DNA from: Methylobacterium sp. J-067
GTDB taxonomy: Bacteria > Pseudomonadota > Alphaproteobacteria > Rhizobiales > Beijerinckiaceae
Direction: 5' to 3'
Assembly: GCF_022829465.1 (NCBI RefSeq)
Contig: NZ_JAKSXZ010000040.1
Location: 1 to 64,000, forward strand
DNA length: 64,000 nt
The notes below the pieces were generated by a model. It ran no database searches. It was given only the letters and a program-made list of their open reading frames with translations, and was not told where the DNA came from. This document shows, in pieces, positions 33,826 to 42,463 of this stretch. The position numbers and the translations under genes are program-made. The number at the start of each line of letters is the position of its first letter. Position 1 is the first letter of the stretch.

Positions 33826-35229
33826 TCAGCGGGCCGCCGGGAGACGTCCGATGGCCGAACGGAAGAGATCGTGCGGATCGACGCGCCGCTTCGTCGCGCG
33901 CAGCCGATCGGCGGATGGGCCGTAGAACAGGCGGACCCGTTCGGCCTCGTCCGGCGGCAGGAGATTCACGTAGCCGCCCGGTATGGAGACCGATGCCAGA
34001 GCGCCGGACAGGTCATCGGCCCATGCGCGGTGCCGCAGGCCGTCGGCCGCCAGCTCGGCCGTGGGATCGTCCCAGGCTGCGATGATCTCCACGACGAAGT
34101 GGTCCTCCCGCAAGGGGAAGGCCGTCGCCCCGGAGGCGATCCGCGTCGGTACGCCGTGGAAATCGTGCAGCACGATCGCCGAGTTCGGCGACGTCATGCC
34201 CCGCGCGCCCGCGACCAGGATCTCCGCGACGTGCCCGTCGATGCGCCGGACCGTGCGGGTGGGGAGATGGTAGTACCGGCCCTTCGGCCAGGCCTTCTCG
34301 CTCTCCTCGCTGAACGTCGCCCGGTAGGGGCGCCAGCCCGTTTCCAGCACGAAGGCCCCCGGCCGCCGTGTGAGATCGTCCACCACCCTCTCGCCCGCCG
34401 GTCCGTCGCCCCACCACATCGGTGCGACGAAGAGCATCACGTCTCCCGTCGGTGCGGTCATGAAGCCGGTGAAGAGGCTGAGCGCATCCGGATGGCGATC
34501 GATCAGATCCTGCGCGGCCAGGAGGAGGCTCCCGGCCTCGCTCAGAGGATACAGGATCATCGCGCTCAGAACCCGGGGCAGAGTGTGCAGCGCCATCGTC
34601 ATCGCGGTGACGACGCCGAATCCGGTCCCGCCGCCGCGCAGCGCCCATAGCAGGTCCGCGTCCTCGGCCTCGCTCGCGACCACAACGGACCCGTCCGCGA
34701 GAACGACGCGGGCGCGCACGAGGCAATCCGCAGACAGACCGAAGCCCGGCGTGAGGCGGCCGTACCCGCCTCCCAGGGTGGCCCCCGTCATGCCGACGGT
34801 CAGAACGGTTCCGGTCGCGGTGACGCGATCCTCCGGCAGCGCCGCGAGAAGGTCCCGGGTCAGCGCACCGCCGCCGAGGGTGACTTCGTCGCAGGCCGGA
34901 TCGACGTGGGTATTGTTCAGGCTGCCGAGGTCGAGGACCAGATTTTCTGGGTTGAAGGACCGGCCGGACAGATCGTGGCCGCCGGCGCAGACGGCGACGG
35001 ACGTGCCGTGGTCGGTCGCCAGACGGAGAACGGTCCGGATGGCCGCCTCGTCGGCACAGGGCACCACCGCCAGCGGGAGGGAGCGCACGGCTCCGTTGAA
35101 GAGCGCGCGCGTCAGAGCGCGGCTTTCCCCGTCGCGCGCGGCCGTCGCCGGCGGCATCGCGGACACGCCGTGGGCTGCCAGGGCGGTGAACAGGGGTTGA
35201 TCAGCAGGCTCCTGCGGCATGACGGCCAT
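33826..35229 (-). CDS. FAD-linked oxidase with berberine-bridge domain
   Basis: 467 residues. FAD-binding PCMH domain with VCAGGHDLSGRS (the His that usually links covalently to FAD) and TVGMTGATLGGGYGRL; the second covalent Cys of bicovalent enzymes is not seen. The C-terminal BBE signature YVNLLPPDEAERVRLFYGPS is present. These enzymes oxidise sugars, alcohols or alkaloid-like substrates with O2. The start has GGAGAAG upstream. It converges with the TetR gene five bases away. Confidence 0.88.
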   Translation of the reverse strand: MAVMPQEPADQPLFTALAAHGVSAMPPATAARDGESRALTRALFNGAVRSLPLAVVPCADEAAIRTVLRLATDHGTSVAVCAGGHDLSGRSFNPENLVLDLGSLNNTHVDPACDEVTLGGGALTRDLLAALPEDRVTATGTVLTVGMTGATLGGGYGRLTPGFGLSADCLVRARVVLADGSVVVASEAEDADLLWALRGGGTGFGVVTAMTMALHTLPRVLSAMILYPLSEAGSLLLAAQDLIDRHPDALSLFTGFMTAPTGDVMLFVAPMWWGDGPAGERVVDDLTRRPGAFVLETGWRPYRATFSEESEKAWPKGRYYHLPTRTVRRIDGHVAEILVAGARGMTSPNSAIVLHDFHGVPTRIASGATAFPLREDHFVVEIIAAWDDPTAELAADGLRHRAWADDLSGALASVSIPGGYVNLLPPDEAERVRLFYGPSADRLRATKRRVDPHDLFRSAIGRLPAAR

Positions 35230-35337
35230 CGCGCTTCTCCAAGGTCCGACCCAGGGGGTGACGCGATGCCTTGCCGTCGATCGGCGCCCGGACGCTTGAA
35301 GATTTCTGCGGTTCGCGCTGCCGCGGCTGACCGGGCC

Positions 35338-36267
35338 CTACGGCCCTGTGCCAGCCGGACCGGAGCCCCACGCTTCATCCTCCGGCCCTGGATCTCGTCC
35401 GGTCGCCAGACGGCCCGGTGTGGTCCCGTAGATCCGGCGCACCCAGTGGTTCAGATGGCTCTGATCGGCGAACCCCGACGCGAGCGCGACTTCGGCCAGG
35501 GGCAGACGACGGCCGATCAGGGCGCGAGCCCGGCGCAGCCGGAGGCGCATCACGTACTGATAGGGGCTCATGCCCACCGTTCGCCGAAACACGCGCGGGA
35601 AGTGCGACCGGCCCTGACCGGCCACATCGGCCAAGCTGTCGACCAGGAGCGACTGGTCAAGACGCGGACGCAGGTAGTCGTTGAGGCGCCGCATCACCTC
35701 CGGCGCCAGGACGCCGCCCTGGGGCGCACGGTCCGCCGTGGAGAACGAGCTGCAGACCTGTTCGAGAAACGCGTCGGCGAGGGCGTGCCACGCCAAGTCG
35801 TCCGCGCTGGCCGGTCCAGCTGAACCTGCCATTTCCAGGACGAGCGAGACGAGGTCGGGGTCCTGGCTGCGCAGGCGCGGCCGGATCGGCTCTACCTTGA
35901 CGCGCGACTGCGCGGCAGCGACGGCCCATCGTTCGCGCGGCAGCGCTATGACGACCTGCTCGGCGCTGCGCGGAATCACGGCGCTCCACGGGATTTCCGC
36001 GGGAATCACGACGACGTTTCCCGGCTCGGAGACGTGGTCGAGTTCGGCCGAACCGATGCGGCAGGCGGCCGGGACCGCCGCGCCGACATTCACGACGACG
36101 AGGTGGTGCGCGTTGATCCCGAAGACCTGCGAAGCAGCCGCGTAGCGAACCCGGTAGAGCGCGACATCATCCGCGCCCTCGTTCTCGGCCGCGCTCAGGA
36201 CCTCTCCCGGCGCGCGTCCCGGATCGATCATCGCAGCCTTCACGTCTGCTGCAGCTCGGGTCGGCAC
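35338..36267 (-). CDS. AraC-family regulator
   Basis: 309 residues from a GTG preceded by AGGGGG. The N-terminal AraC-binding-like domain (VSEPGNVVVIPAEIPWSAVI) is of the cupin type found in catabolic regulators; the C-terminal double helix-turn-helix runs from LLVDSLADVAGQGRSHFPRV to LAEVALASGFADQSHLNHWV. Placed between the FAD oxidase gene and the HAD gene on the same strand; its targets are probably local. Confidence 0.88.
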   Translation of the reverse strand: MPTRAAADVKAAMIDPGRAPGEVLSAAENEGADDVALYRVRYAAASQVFGINAHHLVVVNVGAAVPAACRIGSAELDHVSEPGNVVVIPAEIPWSAVIPRSAEQVVIALPRERWAVAAAQSRVKVEPIRPRLRSQDPDLVSLVLEMAGSAGPASADDLAWHALADAFLEQVCSSFSTADRAPQGGVLAPEVMRRLNDYLRPRLDQSLLVDSLADVAGQGRSHFPRVFRRTVGMSPYQYVMRLRLRRARALIGRRLPLAEVALASGFADQSHLNHWVRRIYGTTPGRLATGRDPGPEDEAWGSGPAGTGP

Positions 36268-36405
36268 GCTGGTACCCCCTCCGACTAACGCCCGGCGCTT
36301 CTAAACCGGCCCGATCCCCTTGAAACCAGGCGGGTATGTGAGCCTTTGCCGCGCCCCCGCTGCCGAGCCGGATCCGCCTGCGGCTAAGGCCCGCCGCTCA
36401 CGATC

Positions 36406-37044
36406 TCATGCACCCGGATCGAACCACGTGAGCAGCGGTTCCAGGGTGGTCTCATGGGCCAGCGGGGGCGTCACACCTTCGGGGGCCGCCATGCCGATCC
36501 GGTCGTGCCAGTACGTCGCCAAAGCCACCTGTGCCGTCCCAACGAGGTCGAAGGCCGAGCCGGCAACGAACAGGCAGCGCTCCGGCGCGACCCCGAGCGC
36601 CTGAAGACCGAGCCGATAGGGCCGGGGGTCGGGCTTGTAGAAGCCCGCATGCTCGGCCGTGACGACGGCGTCGAACGCGACCCCCACGCATTCGGCGGCG
36701 ATGCGGCCCAGACGCTCGGAACAGTTGGTCACGACGCCGAGCCGCACGGATCGCCCCGTGAGCGCCTGCAGGACCTCTGTTACCCCGGGCCACGATCGGA
36801 GTTCGCCGTAACGGGCCTCCAGATCGTCCGCGACGCGGCGCGGCAGACCCACCGCCTCGGCGGCCTCGGCGACGAGGGTCTCGTAGCGCCGGTACGCGCC
36901 CGTCCGATAAGTGATCCGCAAGTACTCCGCCCGCCACCGACGGCCGGCCTCTTCGCCGCCGGCGACTGCGTTCCACAAGGACCAGCTGTCGAGCAGGGCT
37001 GTCAGGAGATCGAACAGGACGGTATCGAACCGGTGGGTTGTCAT
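36406..37044 (-). CDS. HAD-superfamily hydrolase, haloacid dehalogenase-like
   Basis: 212 residues from the ATG at 37044 (GGAGATG upstream); longer starts are less likely. Motif I TVLFDLLTALLDSW with the nucleophile Asp, motif II GVVTNCSERLG, motif III Lys in AGFYKPDPRPYRLGL, motif IV FVAGSAFDLVGTAQ. This order is that of 2-haloacid dehalogenase/phosphatase-like HADs; the Asp-Leu-Leu-Thr motif favours a dehalogenase-like rather than phosphatase fold, but substrate is unknown. Lies downstream of the UGSC pair. Confidence 0.8.
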   Translation of the reverse strand: MTTHRFDTVLFDLLTALLDSWSLWNAVAGGEEAGRRWRAEYLRITYRTGAYRRYETLVAEAAEAVGLPRRVADDLEARYGELRSWPGVTEVLQALTGRSVRLGVVTNCSERLGRIAAECVGVAFDAVVTAEHAGFYKPDPRPYRLGLQALGVAPERCLFVAGSAFDLVGTAQVALATYWHDRIGMAAPEGVTPPLAHETTLEPLLTWFDPGA

Positions 37045-37179
37045 GATCGGCATCTCCCTGCCCACGTCCGGGCGGAGGTCGTCGCATGGCCGGACCATGC
37101 GCCGAGGCTTCGTCACATCCGGGGGCCCGGCGGGATGAGCCGCCGGGACCGCCATCGTGGCACGGCGTAGCGCAGCCCG

Positions 37180-37734
37180 TCAGGCCGCTTCGGAACGCGG
37201 CGTCAGGTCCGCCTCCGCGGTGATCGCCTTCAGAATCGCCGCGAAGGCCAAGTCGGCGGAAAGATGAAGCTCGGCCGTGGTCTTGTTCTGCATCGGATGC
37301 GAGACGTAGACCGAGGCCGCGTCGAGGCCGATCGTCGACCTCTGCGACTCGAACGCCTGCGCAAACTCGGTCGTCAGGACGCTGACGCCGGTCAGGCCCC
37401 GCTTGTCCAGATCGTTGAGATCGTGTGTCGAGCACGAGGTGCACGAGCCGCAATCGGACAGGGCGATGATGACGGCCTGACAGTGCGCCGCGATGTCCAG
37501 GATCATCTCGCGCGGCGCCACGCGCGTGTTCGTCGGCTTCTTGTAGCGGCGCGTGGTGATGCCGCGCTCGCGGCACAGGACCTCCAGGCGGTCGATGAAC
37601 TCGTCGCCCCGCATCTTGCCGATATCCATCAGGGCGACGGTCCGGCCCTGTAGGGTGTCGAGCGGCTCGACGCGGGGGCGCAGGGCCGATGCGGTCTCGG
37701 CGGTCGGGTCGCGTAGCAGGATAACTTCGTTCAC
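37180..37734 (-). CDS. UGSC-family protein, cysteine form
   Basis: 184 residues from a GTG at 37734 that overlaps the upstream stop (GTGA). ALMDIGKMRGDEFIDRL leads to the signature ALSDCGSCTSCSTHD, with Cys95-Gly-Ser-Cys98 and Cys101; in relatives the first Cys is selenocysteine (U-G-S-C). The C-terminal part (VYVSHPMQNKTTAELHLSAD) is conserved in type. Function of the family is unproven but redox chemistry is expected. Made together with the thioredoxin fusion, which is its likely partner. Confidence 0.7.
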   Translation of the reverse strand: MNEVILLRDPTAETASALRPRVEPLDTLQGRTVALMDIGKMRGDEFIDRLEVLCRERGITTRRYKKPTNTRVAPREMILDIAAHCQAVIIALSDCGSCTSCSTHDLNDLDKRGLTGVSVLTTEFAQAFESQRSTIGLDAASVYVSHPMQNKTTAELHLSADLAFAAILKAITAEADLTPRSEAA

Positions 37735-39176
37735 AGGACAATCTCCCTGGTGACGGGTTGGGACTCGGTGCGGAAACGTCCTCCGGTCCAGCCGGCGCAG
37801 ATGGCGGAGAACAGCCCCGCCTGACCGCCCGCCTGGACGATGAGGAGGCCCTCGGGCCAGAACTTGTTGACCATCTCGTTCCGGCGGCTGACGGCGATGC
37901 CTTCGCCGACCCCGTGAGCGCCCTGGATCACGTCCGCGCCCGGACGGACCATGGCCCCGTGCAATTCTGCGGTGATCCGGGCCCGGTCCCATCCGGCATC
38001 CCGGAAGATGGCGTAGTGCTCGGGGACGAGGACGAGCATCGCGTTGGTGAACTCGCACAGCTTGTAGTGGCCGACCGCGAGCAGCGACATGGCCAGGGAC
38101 TTGGTCAGCTCCTCCGGCGTCCGCGAGCGCTGATCGAGGAAGCCCTGGATGCCGTCGCCCTGGAACAGCGTCACCGCGTTCGTTCCCGGCGCGATGCCGC
38201 GGGCGACTGCGAGGGGCTGCCAGGTCGGATCCGACTCGTCCTCGGCGAAGCAGAACGTGTACTTCCCGGGGCCGCCGAGGACCGCTCGGTCGAGCTCGCC
38301 CGGTCGACCGCCGCCGACGTTGCGGATGATCAGCTGCAGCGCCCGGCCGATCGTCGCGTTGGCGCGGTTGCCCTGGCCCAGGCAGTTGATGCCCGAGTTC
38401 ATGCCGATCTCGCGGGCGATCGGCCCGTTAACCACGATGATCGGCCCGGAGAAGCAGGTTGTGCACAGGAGCCCGTGCATCGTGAACAGCGGGTCGAGCG
38501 CCGCCTCCAGCGCCGCCAGGACGACCGGTAGGTATTCGGGGCGGCAGCCGGCCATCACGGCGTTGATGGCGACCTTCTCCACGGTGATCGGGGAAAGATT
38601 GGGGGGCACCTCGCCGATGATTTCATCGGCCTTTCGCGACGTGCCGTCGAGCATGCGGAGGATGCGCGCGTCGGTCGGCGGCACGACCGGGAGGCCGTCG
38701 CTCCAGCCCCGGTCGTAGGTGGCCTCGAATTCGTCGTCCCAGGCGCCGAGCTGGATCGGCCGCGACTGGAAATCGACCTGCCCGTACCTGGCCCGCAGCA
38801 CGTCGTGCACGCCGGGCTCCCGGGACTTCGAGCCGCATCCGGGACGCATCGCGGGGAGATCCGCCCCCAGATCGTCGAGACCGGTCATGTCCTGCCAGTC
38901 GCCGCGGTGCCAGCCGAAGGTGCGCGCCACCTCCTGACCATCCTTGAGGCGGACGAGCGTCGGTACGGCCTCGATGTCGAAGGCGAAGGACTGCTCCAGA
39001 GATGTGTCGTCAATCGCCGCGACGCCGCAGGGAAAGCCCGGATCGTCCTGCGTGTAGACGCAGGTGGGCACGGCGCCGGCGATACGCCCGACGACGTCCT
39101 CCAGCATCTGGCACGTCTCGCATCCGTGCTTGACGAAGATGACGAGCTGATCGCCCGGTCTCACATGCGTGTTCAC
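37731..39176 (-). CDS. Thioredoxin-domain fusion protein partnering UGSC
   Basis: 481 residues from a GTG at 39176, chosen because AAGGAGAGAG lies immediately upstream. The N-terminal ~100 residues are thioredoxin-like with Cys19-Glu-Thr-Cys22 and the cis-Pro loop EAVPTLVRLKDG; the ~350-residue C-terminal domain (GWSDGLPVVPPTDARILRML, CTTCFSGPIIVVNGPIAREI, NSGINCLGQGNRANATIGRA) is Gly/Cys-rich and of a kind seen beside UGSC proteins. Likely accepts or donates electrons for the small UGSC protein. A TrxB paralogue is encoded in the divergent operon. Confidence 0.7.
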   Translation of the reverse strand: MNTHVRPGDQLVIFVKHGCETCQMLEDVVGRIAGAVPTCVYTQDDPGFPCGVAAIDDTSLEQSFAFDIEAVPTLVRLKDGQEVARTFGWHRGDWQDMTGLDDLGADLPAMRPGCGSKSREPGVHDVLRARYGQVDFQSRPIQLGAWDDEFEATYDRGWSDGLPVVPPTDARILRMLDGTSRKADEIIGEVPPNLSPITVEKVAINAVMAGCRPEYLPVVLAALEAALDPLFTMHGLLCTTCFSGPIIVVNGPIAREIGMNSGINCLGQGNRANATIGRALQLIIRNVGGGRPGELDRAVLGGPGKYTFCFAEDESDPTWQPLAVARGIAPGTNAVTLFQGDGIQGFLDQRSRTPEELTKSLAMSLLAVGHYKLCEFTNAMLVLVPEHYAIFRDAGWDRARITAELHGAMVRPGADVIQGAHGVGEGIAVSRRNEMVNKFWPEGLLIVQAGGQAGLFSAICAGWTGGRFRTESQPVTREIVL

Positions 39177-39234
39177 GGCCTCTCTCCTTGCTGCATCCAA
39201 AATTTCGAAGATCGGCGCCGATGAGCCCGGCGGC

Positions 39235-40629
39235 TCACGGGCGCTGCTCCCACGTACTCGCGGTCAGGACGGCCTTCCGGTCGCCGCGGGCGGCCGGGCT
39301 GTCGACCGGCGCCGAGACGGCAACCGGACGGCGCGAACGCCCCTGCTGGAAGGGGACATCCGGCCCAAAAGCTTCGGCGTAGGCCGCCTCGGCCGCTTCC
39401 GGGTCGAACTCACCGCTCATCTTCGCGACGACGACGGTCGCGAGGCTGTTGCCGATGATGTTGGTGACCGACCGCGCCTCGGACATGAAGCGGTCGATGC
39501 CGATGATCAGCAGAAGGCCCTCGACCGGCAGGACATGCGTCGCCGAGAGCGTCGCGGCGAGCACGACGAAGCCGGAGCCGGCCACCGACCCCGAGCCCTT
39601 GGACGTCACGAGCAGGAGCAGGAGCAGGCCGAGCTGCTGGCCGAAGCTCATGTCGATGCCGTAGGCCTGCGCGATGAACAGCGACGCCATCGACAGGTAG
39701 ATCGCCGTTCCGTCGGCATTGAACGAGTAGCCGACCGGCAGCACGAGACCGACGCTCGACTTCGAGCATCCGAGGCGCTGGAGCTTGGTCATGAGGCGCG
39801 GCAGCACGCTCTCGGAGGAGCAGGTCCCGAGGACGACCAGAACCTCCGCGCCGATGTAGCGGATGAACCGGAAGAGGCTGAACCCGTAGGCGCGGGCGAT
39901 CGCCCCCAGCACCACCCCGACGAACAGCGCGCAGGTCAGGTAGACGCTCAGGAGCATGTGCCCGAGGACGAGGATGGACCCGACGCCGTAGCGGCCCACC
40001 GTGAACGCCATGGCGCCGAACGCGCCCAGCGGCGCGAGGCGCATGATCAGGGCGACGAGCTGGAACAGGATGTCGTTGGCGGCCTGCGCCACCACGACGA
40101 ACGGCTTCGCCCGCTCGCCGATCAGGACGGCCGCGCAGCCGAACGCGATGGCGAAGAACACGATCTGAAGCAGATCGCCCTTGGCGAACGCCGCGACGGC
40201 GTTGTCCGGCACGATGTTCGACAGCAGATCCAGCATGTACCGGTCGGCCGACGCGCTCGCGTATTTCGTGGCATCGACCGCCACCGCGCCGACGCGGCTC
40301 CTGTCGAAGCCGTCGCCGGGCCGGACGAGATTCACGACGATCAGGCCGATGATAAGCGCCAGCGTGGACGCGACCTCAAAATAGAGGAGCGCGCTCCCGC
40401 CGATGCGGCCGACTTTCTTGAGGTCGCTGACTTCCGCGATGCCGATGACGATCGTCAGGAAGGCGATCGGCGGGATCACCATCTTGATCAGCTTGATGAA
40501 CGTGTCGCTCAGCGCCTGAAGGGAGACGGCGAAGCCGGGCCAGAGCACGCCCAGGGCCGCTCCGGCGCAGAGTGCGACGACGACCTGCAGGGTCAGATTG
40601 GAGGAGGTGCGTCGGATCGCGTGCAGCAT
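39235..40629 (-). CDS. DctA-type dicarboxylate/amino acid:cation symporter
   Basis: 464 residues from the ATG at 40629. A DAACS-family membrane protein with about eight helices and two re-entrant loops: the serine-rich loop VLGTCSSESVLPRLMTKLQR and the YSFNADGTAIYLSMASLFIA motif that binds substrate and cation. DctA imports C4-dicarboxylates; here the neighbours (UGSC, HAD) suggest import of a halogenated or other organic acid. Divergent from a GntR gene with two operators between. Confidence 0.88.
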   Translation of the reverse strand: MLHAIRRTSSNLTLQVVVALCAGAALGVLWPGFAVSLQALSDTFIKLIKMVIPPIAFLTIVIGIAEVSDLKKVGRIGGSALLYFEVASTLALIIGLIVVNLVRPGDGFDRSRVGAVAVDATKYASASADRYMLDLLSNIVPDNAVAAFAKGDLLQIVFFAIAFGCAAVLIGERAKPFVVVAQAANDILFQLVALIMRLAPLGAFGAMAFTVGRYGVGSILVLGHMLLSVYLTCALFVGVVLGAIARAYGFSLFRFIRYIGAEVLVVLGTCSSESVLPRLMTKLQRLGCSKSSVGLVLPVGYSFNADGTAIYLSMASLFIAQAYGIDMSFGQQLGLLLLLLVTSKGSGSVAGSGFVVLAATLSATHVLPVEGLLLIIGIDRFMSEARSVTNIIGNSLATVVVAKMSGEFDPEAAEAAYAEAFGPDVPFQQGRSRRPVAVSAPVDSPAARGDRKAVLTASTWEQRP

Positions 40630-40667
40630 GGGAACCCCCGCTCGGTGGTGTCGCGCGCTTCTGCCGC

Positions 40668-40685
40668 TAACTGATATGCCAGTTA
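40668..40685. promoter_or_regulatory. GntR operator O1
   Basis: TAACTG-ATATGC-CAGTTA, a perfect 6-bp inverted repeat, 38 bases upstream of the dctA-type gene and in the divergent spacer. O2 at 40709-40726 shares the TGATAT-x-CCA core. Confidence 0.7.
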
Positions 40686-40708
40686 TGCTATTGACGCGCA
40701 ATAGCGGT

Positions 40709-40726
40709 TAATTGATATTCCAATAA
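40709..40726. promoter_or_regulatory. GntR operator O2 overlapping the regulator start
   Basis: TAATTG-ATATTC-CAATAA, five of six arm bases paired, ends on the first base of the GntR start codon. Its centre is 41 bp from that of O1, close to four helical turns, so a dimer of dimers could hold both and repress both promoters. Confidence 0.65.
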
Positions 40727-41424
40727 TGACCGCGACCGACAATTTGAGCCTCCGTGCTGAGGCGCTCATCCGCGAGGCCATCGTCAGCGGCCGCTTCGCC
40801 TTCGGAGAGCGGCTGTCGGATCGGGCCCTGGCCGACGAGCTTCAGATCAGCCGGACGCCCGTGCGGGAGGCCCTCGCGCGCCTCGCGCAGGACGACCTCG
40901 TCGTGGTGCGCCCTCAGAGCGGGACCTTCGTGATGAGCCTGGATGCCACCGACGTGCGGCGGATCTGCGAGATGCGGGCCGTGCTCGAACTGGGCGCGCT
41001 GCGCATCGCTGCCGCCCGCGATCCGGACGTTCTGGTCGCCGCCGTCTCGGTTCCCCTGTCCGGAGGCGCCCTGGCGGTGGAGGACGAAGATCTCGCACGG
41101 GCAGAGGCGATGGACGGCGCGTTTCACGAGGCTCTGATCGCGGCGGCGGACAACGCGCTGCTCACCCGAGCCTATCGCGGGATCGCCGATCAGGTCGGCG
41201 CCCTTCGCCACAGGCTGCCGCGCGAACTCGCGCGCATGCGGGCGGCCGTGGAGCAGCACCGCCGCATCATCGACCTTGCCGTGACGGGGCGGCTCTCCGA
41301 GGCCGAGACCCAGCTCTCCACGCATGTCCGCATCGTCGAGCGGCTCGCGACCGAATTCCTCTTTCAGGACGCCAGGACCACCGGGTTCTCGCGCCGTCGG
41401 TCCCATACCTCGGAGCGCACATGA
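40726..41424 (+). CDS. GntR-family (FCD) regulator
   Basis: 232 residues. Winged helix at the N-terminus (LRAEALIREAIVSGRFAFGE, LADELQISRTPVREALARLA, VVRPQSGTFVMS), then an FCD effector domain with RRICEMRAVLELGALRIAA and His residues in AFHEALIAAADN and HRRIIDLAVTG likely to bind a metal and a carboxylate. Divergent from the dctA-type operon, and overlapping trxB by four bases, so it is the probable regulator of both. Confidence 0.9.
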   Translation: MTATDNLSLRAEALIREAIVSGRFAFGERLSDRALADELQISRTPVREALARLAQDDLVVVRPQSGTFVMSLDATDVRRICEMRAVLELGALRIAAARDPDVLVAAVSVPLSGGALAVEDEDLARAEAMDGAFHEALIAAADNALLTRAYRGIADQVGALRHRLPRELARMRAAVEQHRRIIDLAVTGRLSEAETQLSTHVRIVERLATEFLFQDARTTGFSRRRSHTSERT

Positions 41425-42425
41425 CGGTTCATCGGACGAAACTCCTGATCGTCGGCGCCGGTCCGGCCGGCTACACGGCCGCGATCTACGGGGCGCGGGC
41501 GAACCTGCAGCCTCTCCTGGTGACTGGGCTTCAGCCGGGCGGACAGCTCACCATCACCACGGAGGTCGAGAACTATCCGGGCTTCGCGCGCGCGATCCAG
41601 GGCCCCGACCTCGTCGAGCAGATGCGGGAGCAGGCCGAGCACGTCGGAACCCGGATCCTCTCCGACACCATCATATCCGTCGATCTCTCCCGGCGGCCGT
41701 TCGAAGCCGTCGGCGACAGCGGCGACACCTACCGCGCCGACACGATCGTCGCCGCCACCGGCGCGCAGGCCCGCTGGCTCGGGCTGCCCTCCGAGTTGGC
41801 GCTCAACGGCGCCGGGGTCTCGGCCTGTGCGACCTGCGACGGCTTCTTCTACCGCGGCAAGGAAGTCGTGGTCGTGGGCGGCGGCAACACCGCCGTCGAG
41901 GAGGCGCTCTACCTCGCCAACCTCGCCGCGAAGGTGACCGTGGTCCATCGGCGCGACCGCTTCCGGGCGGAGCCGATCCTGCAGGACCGGCTGGCGGCCC
42001 ATCCCAGGATCGCGGTCGTCTGGAACCACGTGGTCGAGGAGATCCTCGGCCGGGACGAGCCCGTGAAGGCGGTCACGGGCGTGCGGCTGCGCGATGTCGG
42101 GAGCGGCGACGCCCGCGATCTGACGGCCGACGGCGTCTTCGTCGCCATCGGGCACGATCCCGCGACGGCGCTCTTCCACGGGCAGGTCGAGATGGAGGCC
42201 GGCGGCTACATCCGGATCTCCCCGTGGTCCACCAAGACCTCGGTCCCGGGATTCTTCGGGGCCGGCGACTGCGCGGAGAGCGTCTACCGGCAGGCGGTCG
42301 TAGCCGCCGGGATGGGCTGCATGGCGGCCCTGGAGGCGGAAAAGTTCCTGGCCGACCACGCAGCGGATCCCGCGGTCCGGGCCGAGGAGCGGAGCACGCG
42401 CGCGATGATCGGCGCCTACGCCTGA
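41421..42425 (+). CDS. trxB: Thioredoxin-disulfide reductase paralogue
   Basis: 334 residues. FAD-binding GAGPAGYTAAIYGARA, active site Cys136-Ala-Thr-Cys139 (SACATCDGFFYRGKEV), NADPH-binding VVVGGGNTAVEEALYLA with HRRDRFRAE, and the C-terminal FAD motif GFFGAGDCAESVYRQ. It reduces thioredoxin with NADPH. Overlap with the GntR gene (ATGA) and the neighbouring thioredoxin fusion suggest a dedicated reductase for the UGSC system rather than the housekeeping copy; that is inference. Confidence 0.9.
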   Translation: MTVHRTKLLIVGAGPAGYTAAIYGARANLQPLLVTGLQPGGQLTITTEVENYPGFARAIQGPDLVEQMREQAEHVGTRILSDTIISVDLSRRPFEAVGDSGDTYRADTIVAATGAQARWLGLPSELALNGAGVSACATCDGFFYRGKEVVVVGGGNTAVEEALYLANLAAKVTVVHRRDRFRAEPILQDRLAAHPRIAVVWNHVVEEILGRDEPVKAVTGVRLRDVGSGDARDLTADGVFVAIGHDPATALFHGQVEMEAGGYIRISPWSTKTSVPGFFGAGDCAESVYRQAVVAAGMGCMAALEAEKFLADHAADPAVRAEERSTRAMIGAYA

Positions 42426-42463
42426 TCCGGCCGCGGACCGTCGAGCCCGAAGGAGTCCCCCAC

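Noticed and set aside
37180..37734. Selenocysteine-encoding UGSC gene
   Set aside because: The motif position is a TGC Cys codon, not an in-frame TGA.
36452..37741. 429-codon minus-strand frame across the HAD and UGSC genes
   Set aside because: Out of frame with two recognisable proteins; Arg/Gly/Pro-rich.
39169..40674. 501-codon plus-strand frame opposite the DctA-type gene
   Set aside because: Charged repetitive composition mirrors the antisense of membrane-helix codons; the minus strand encodes a recognisable transporter.
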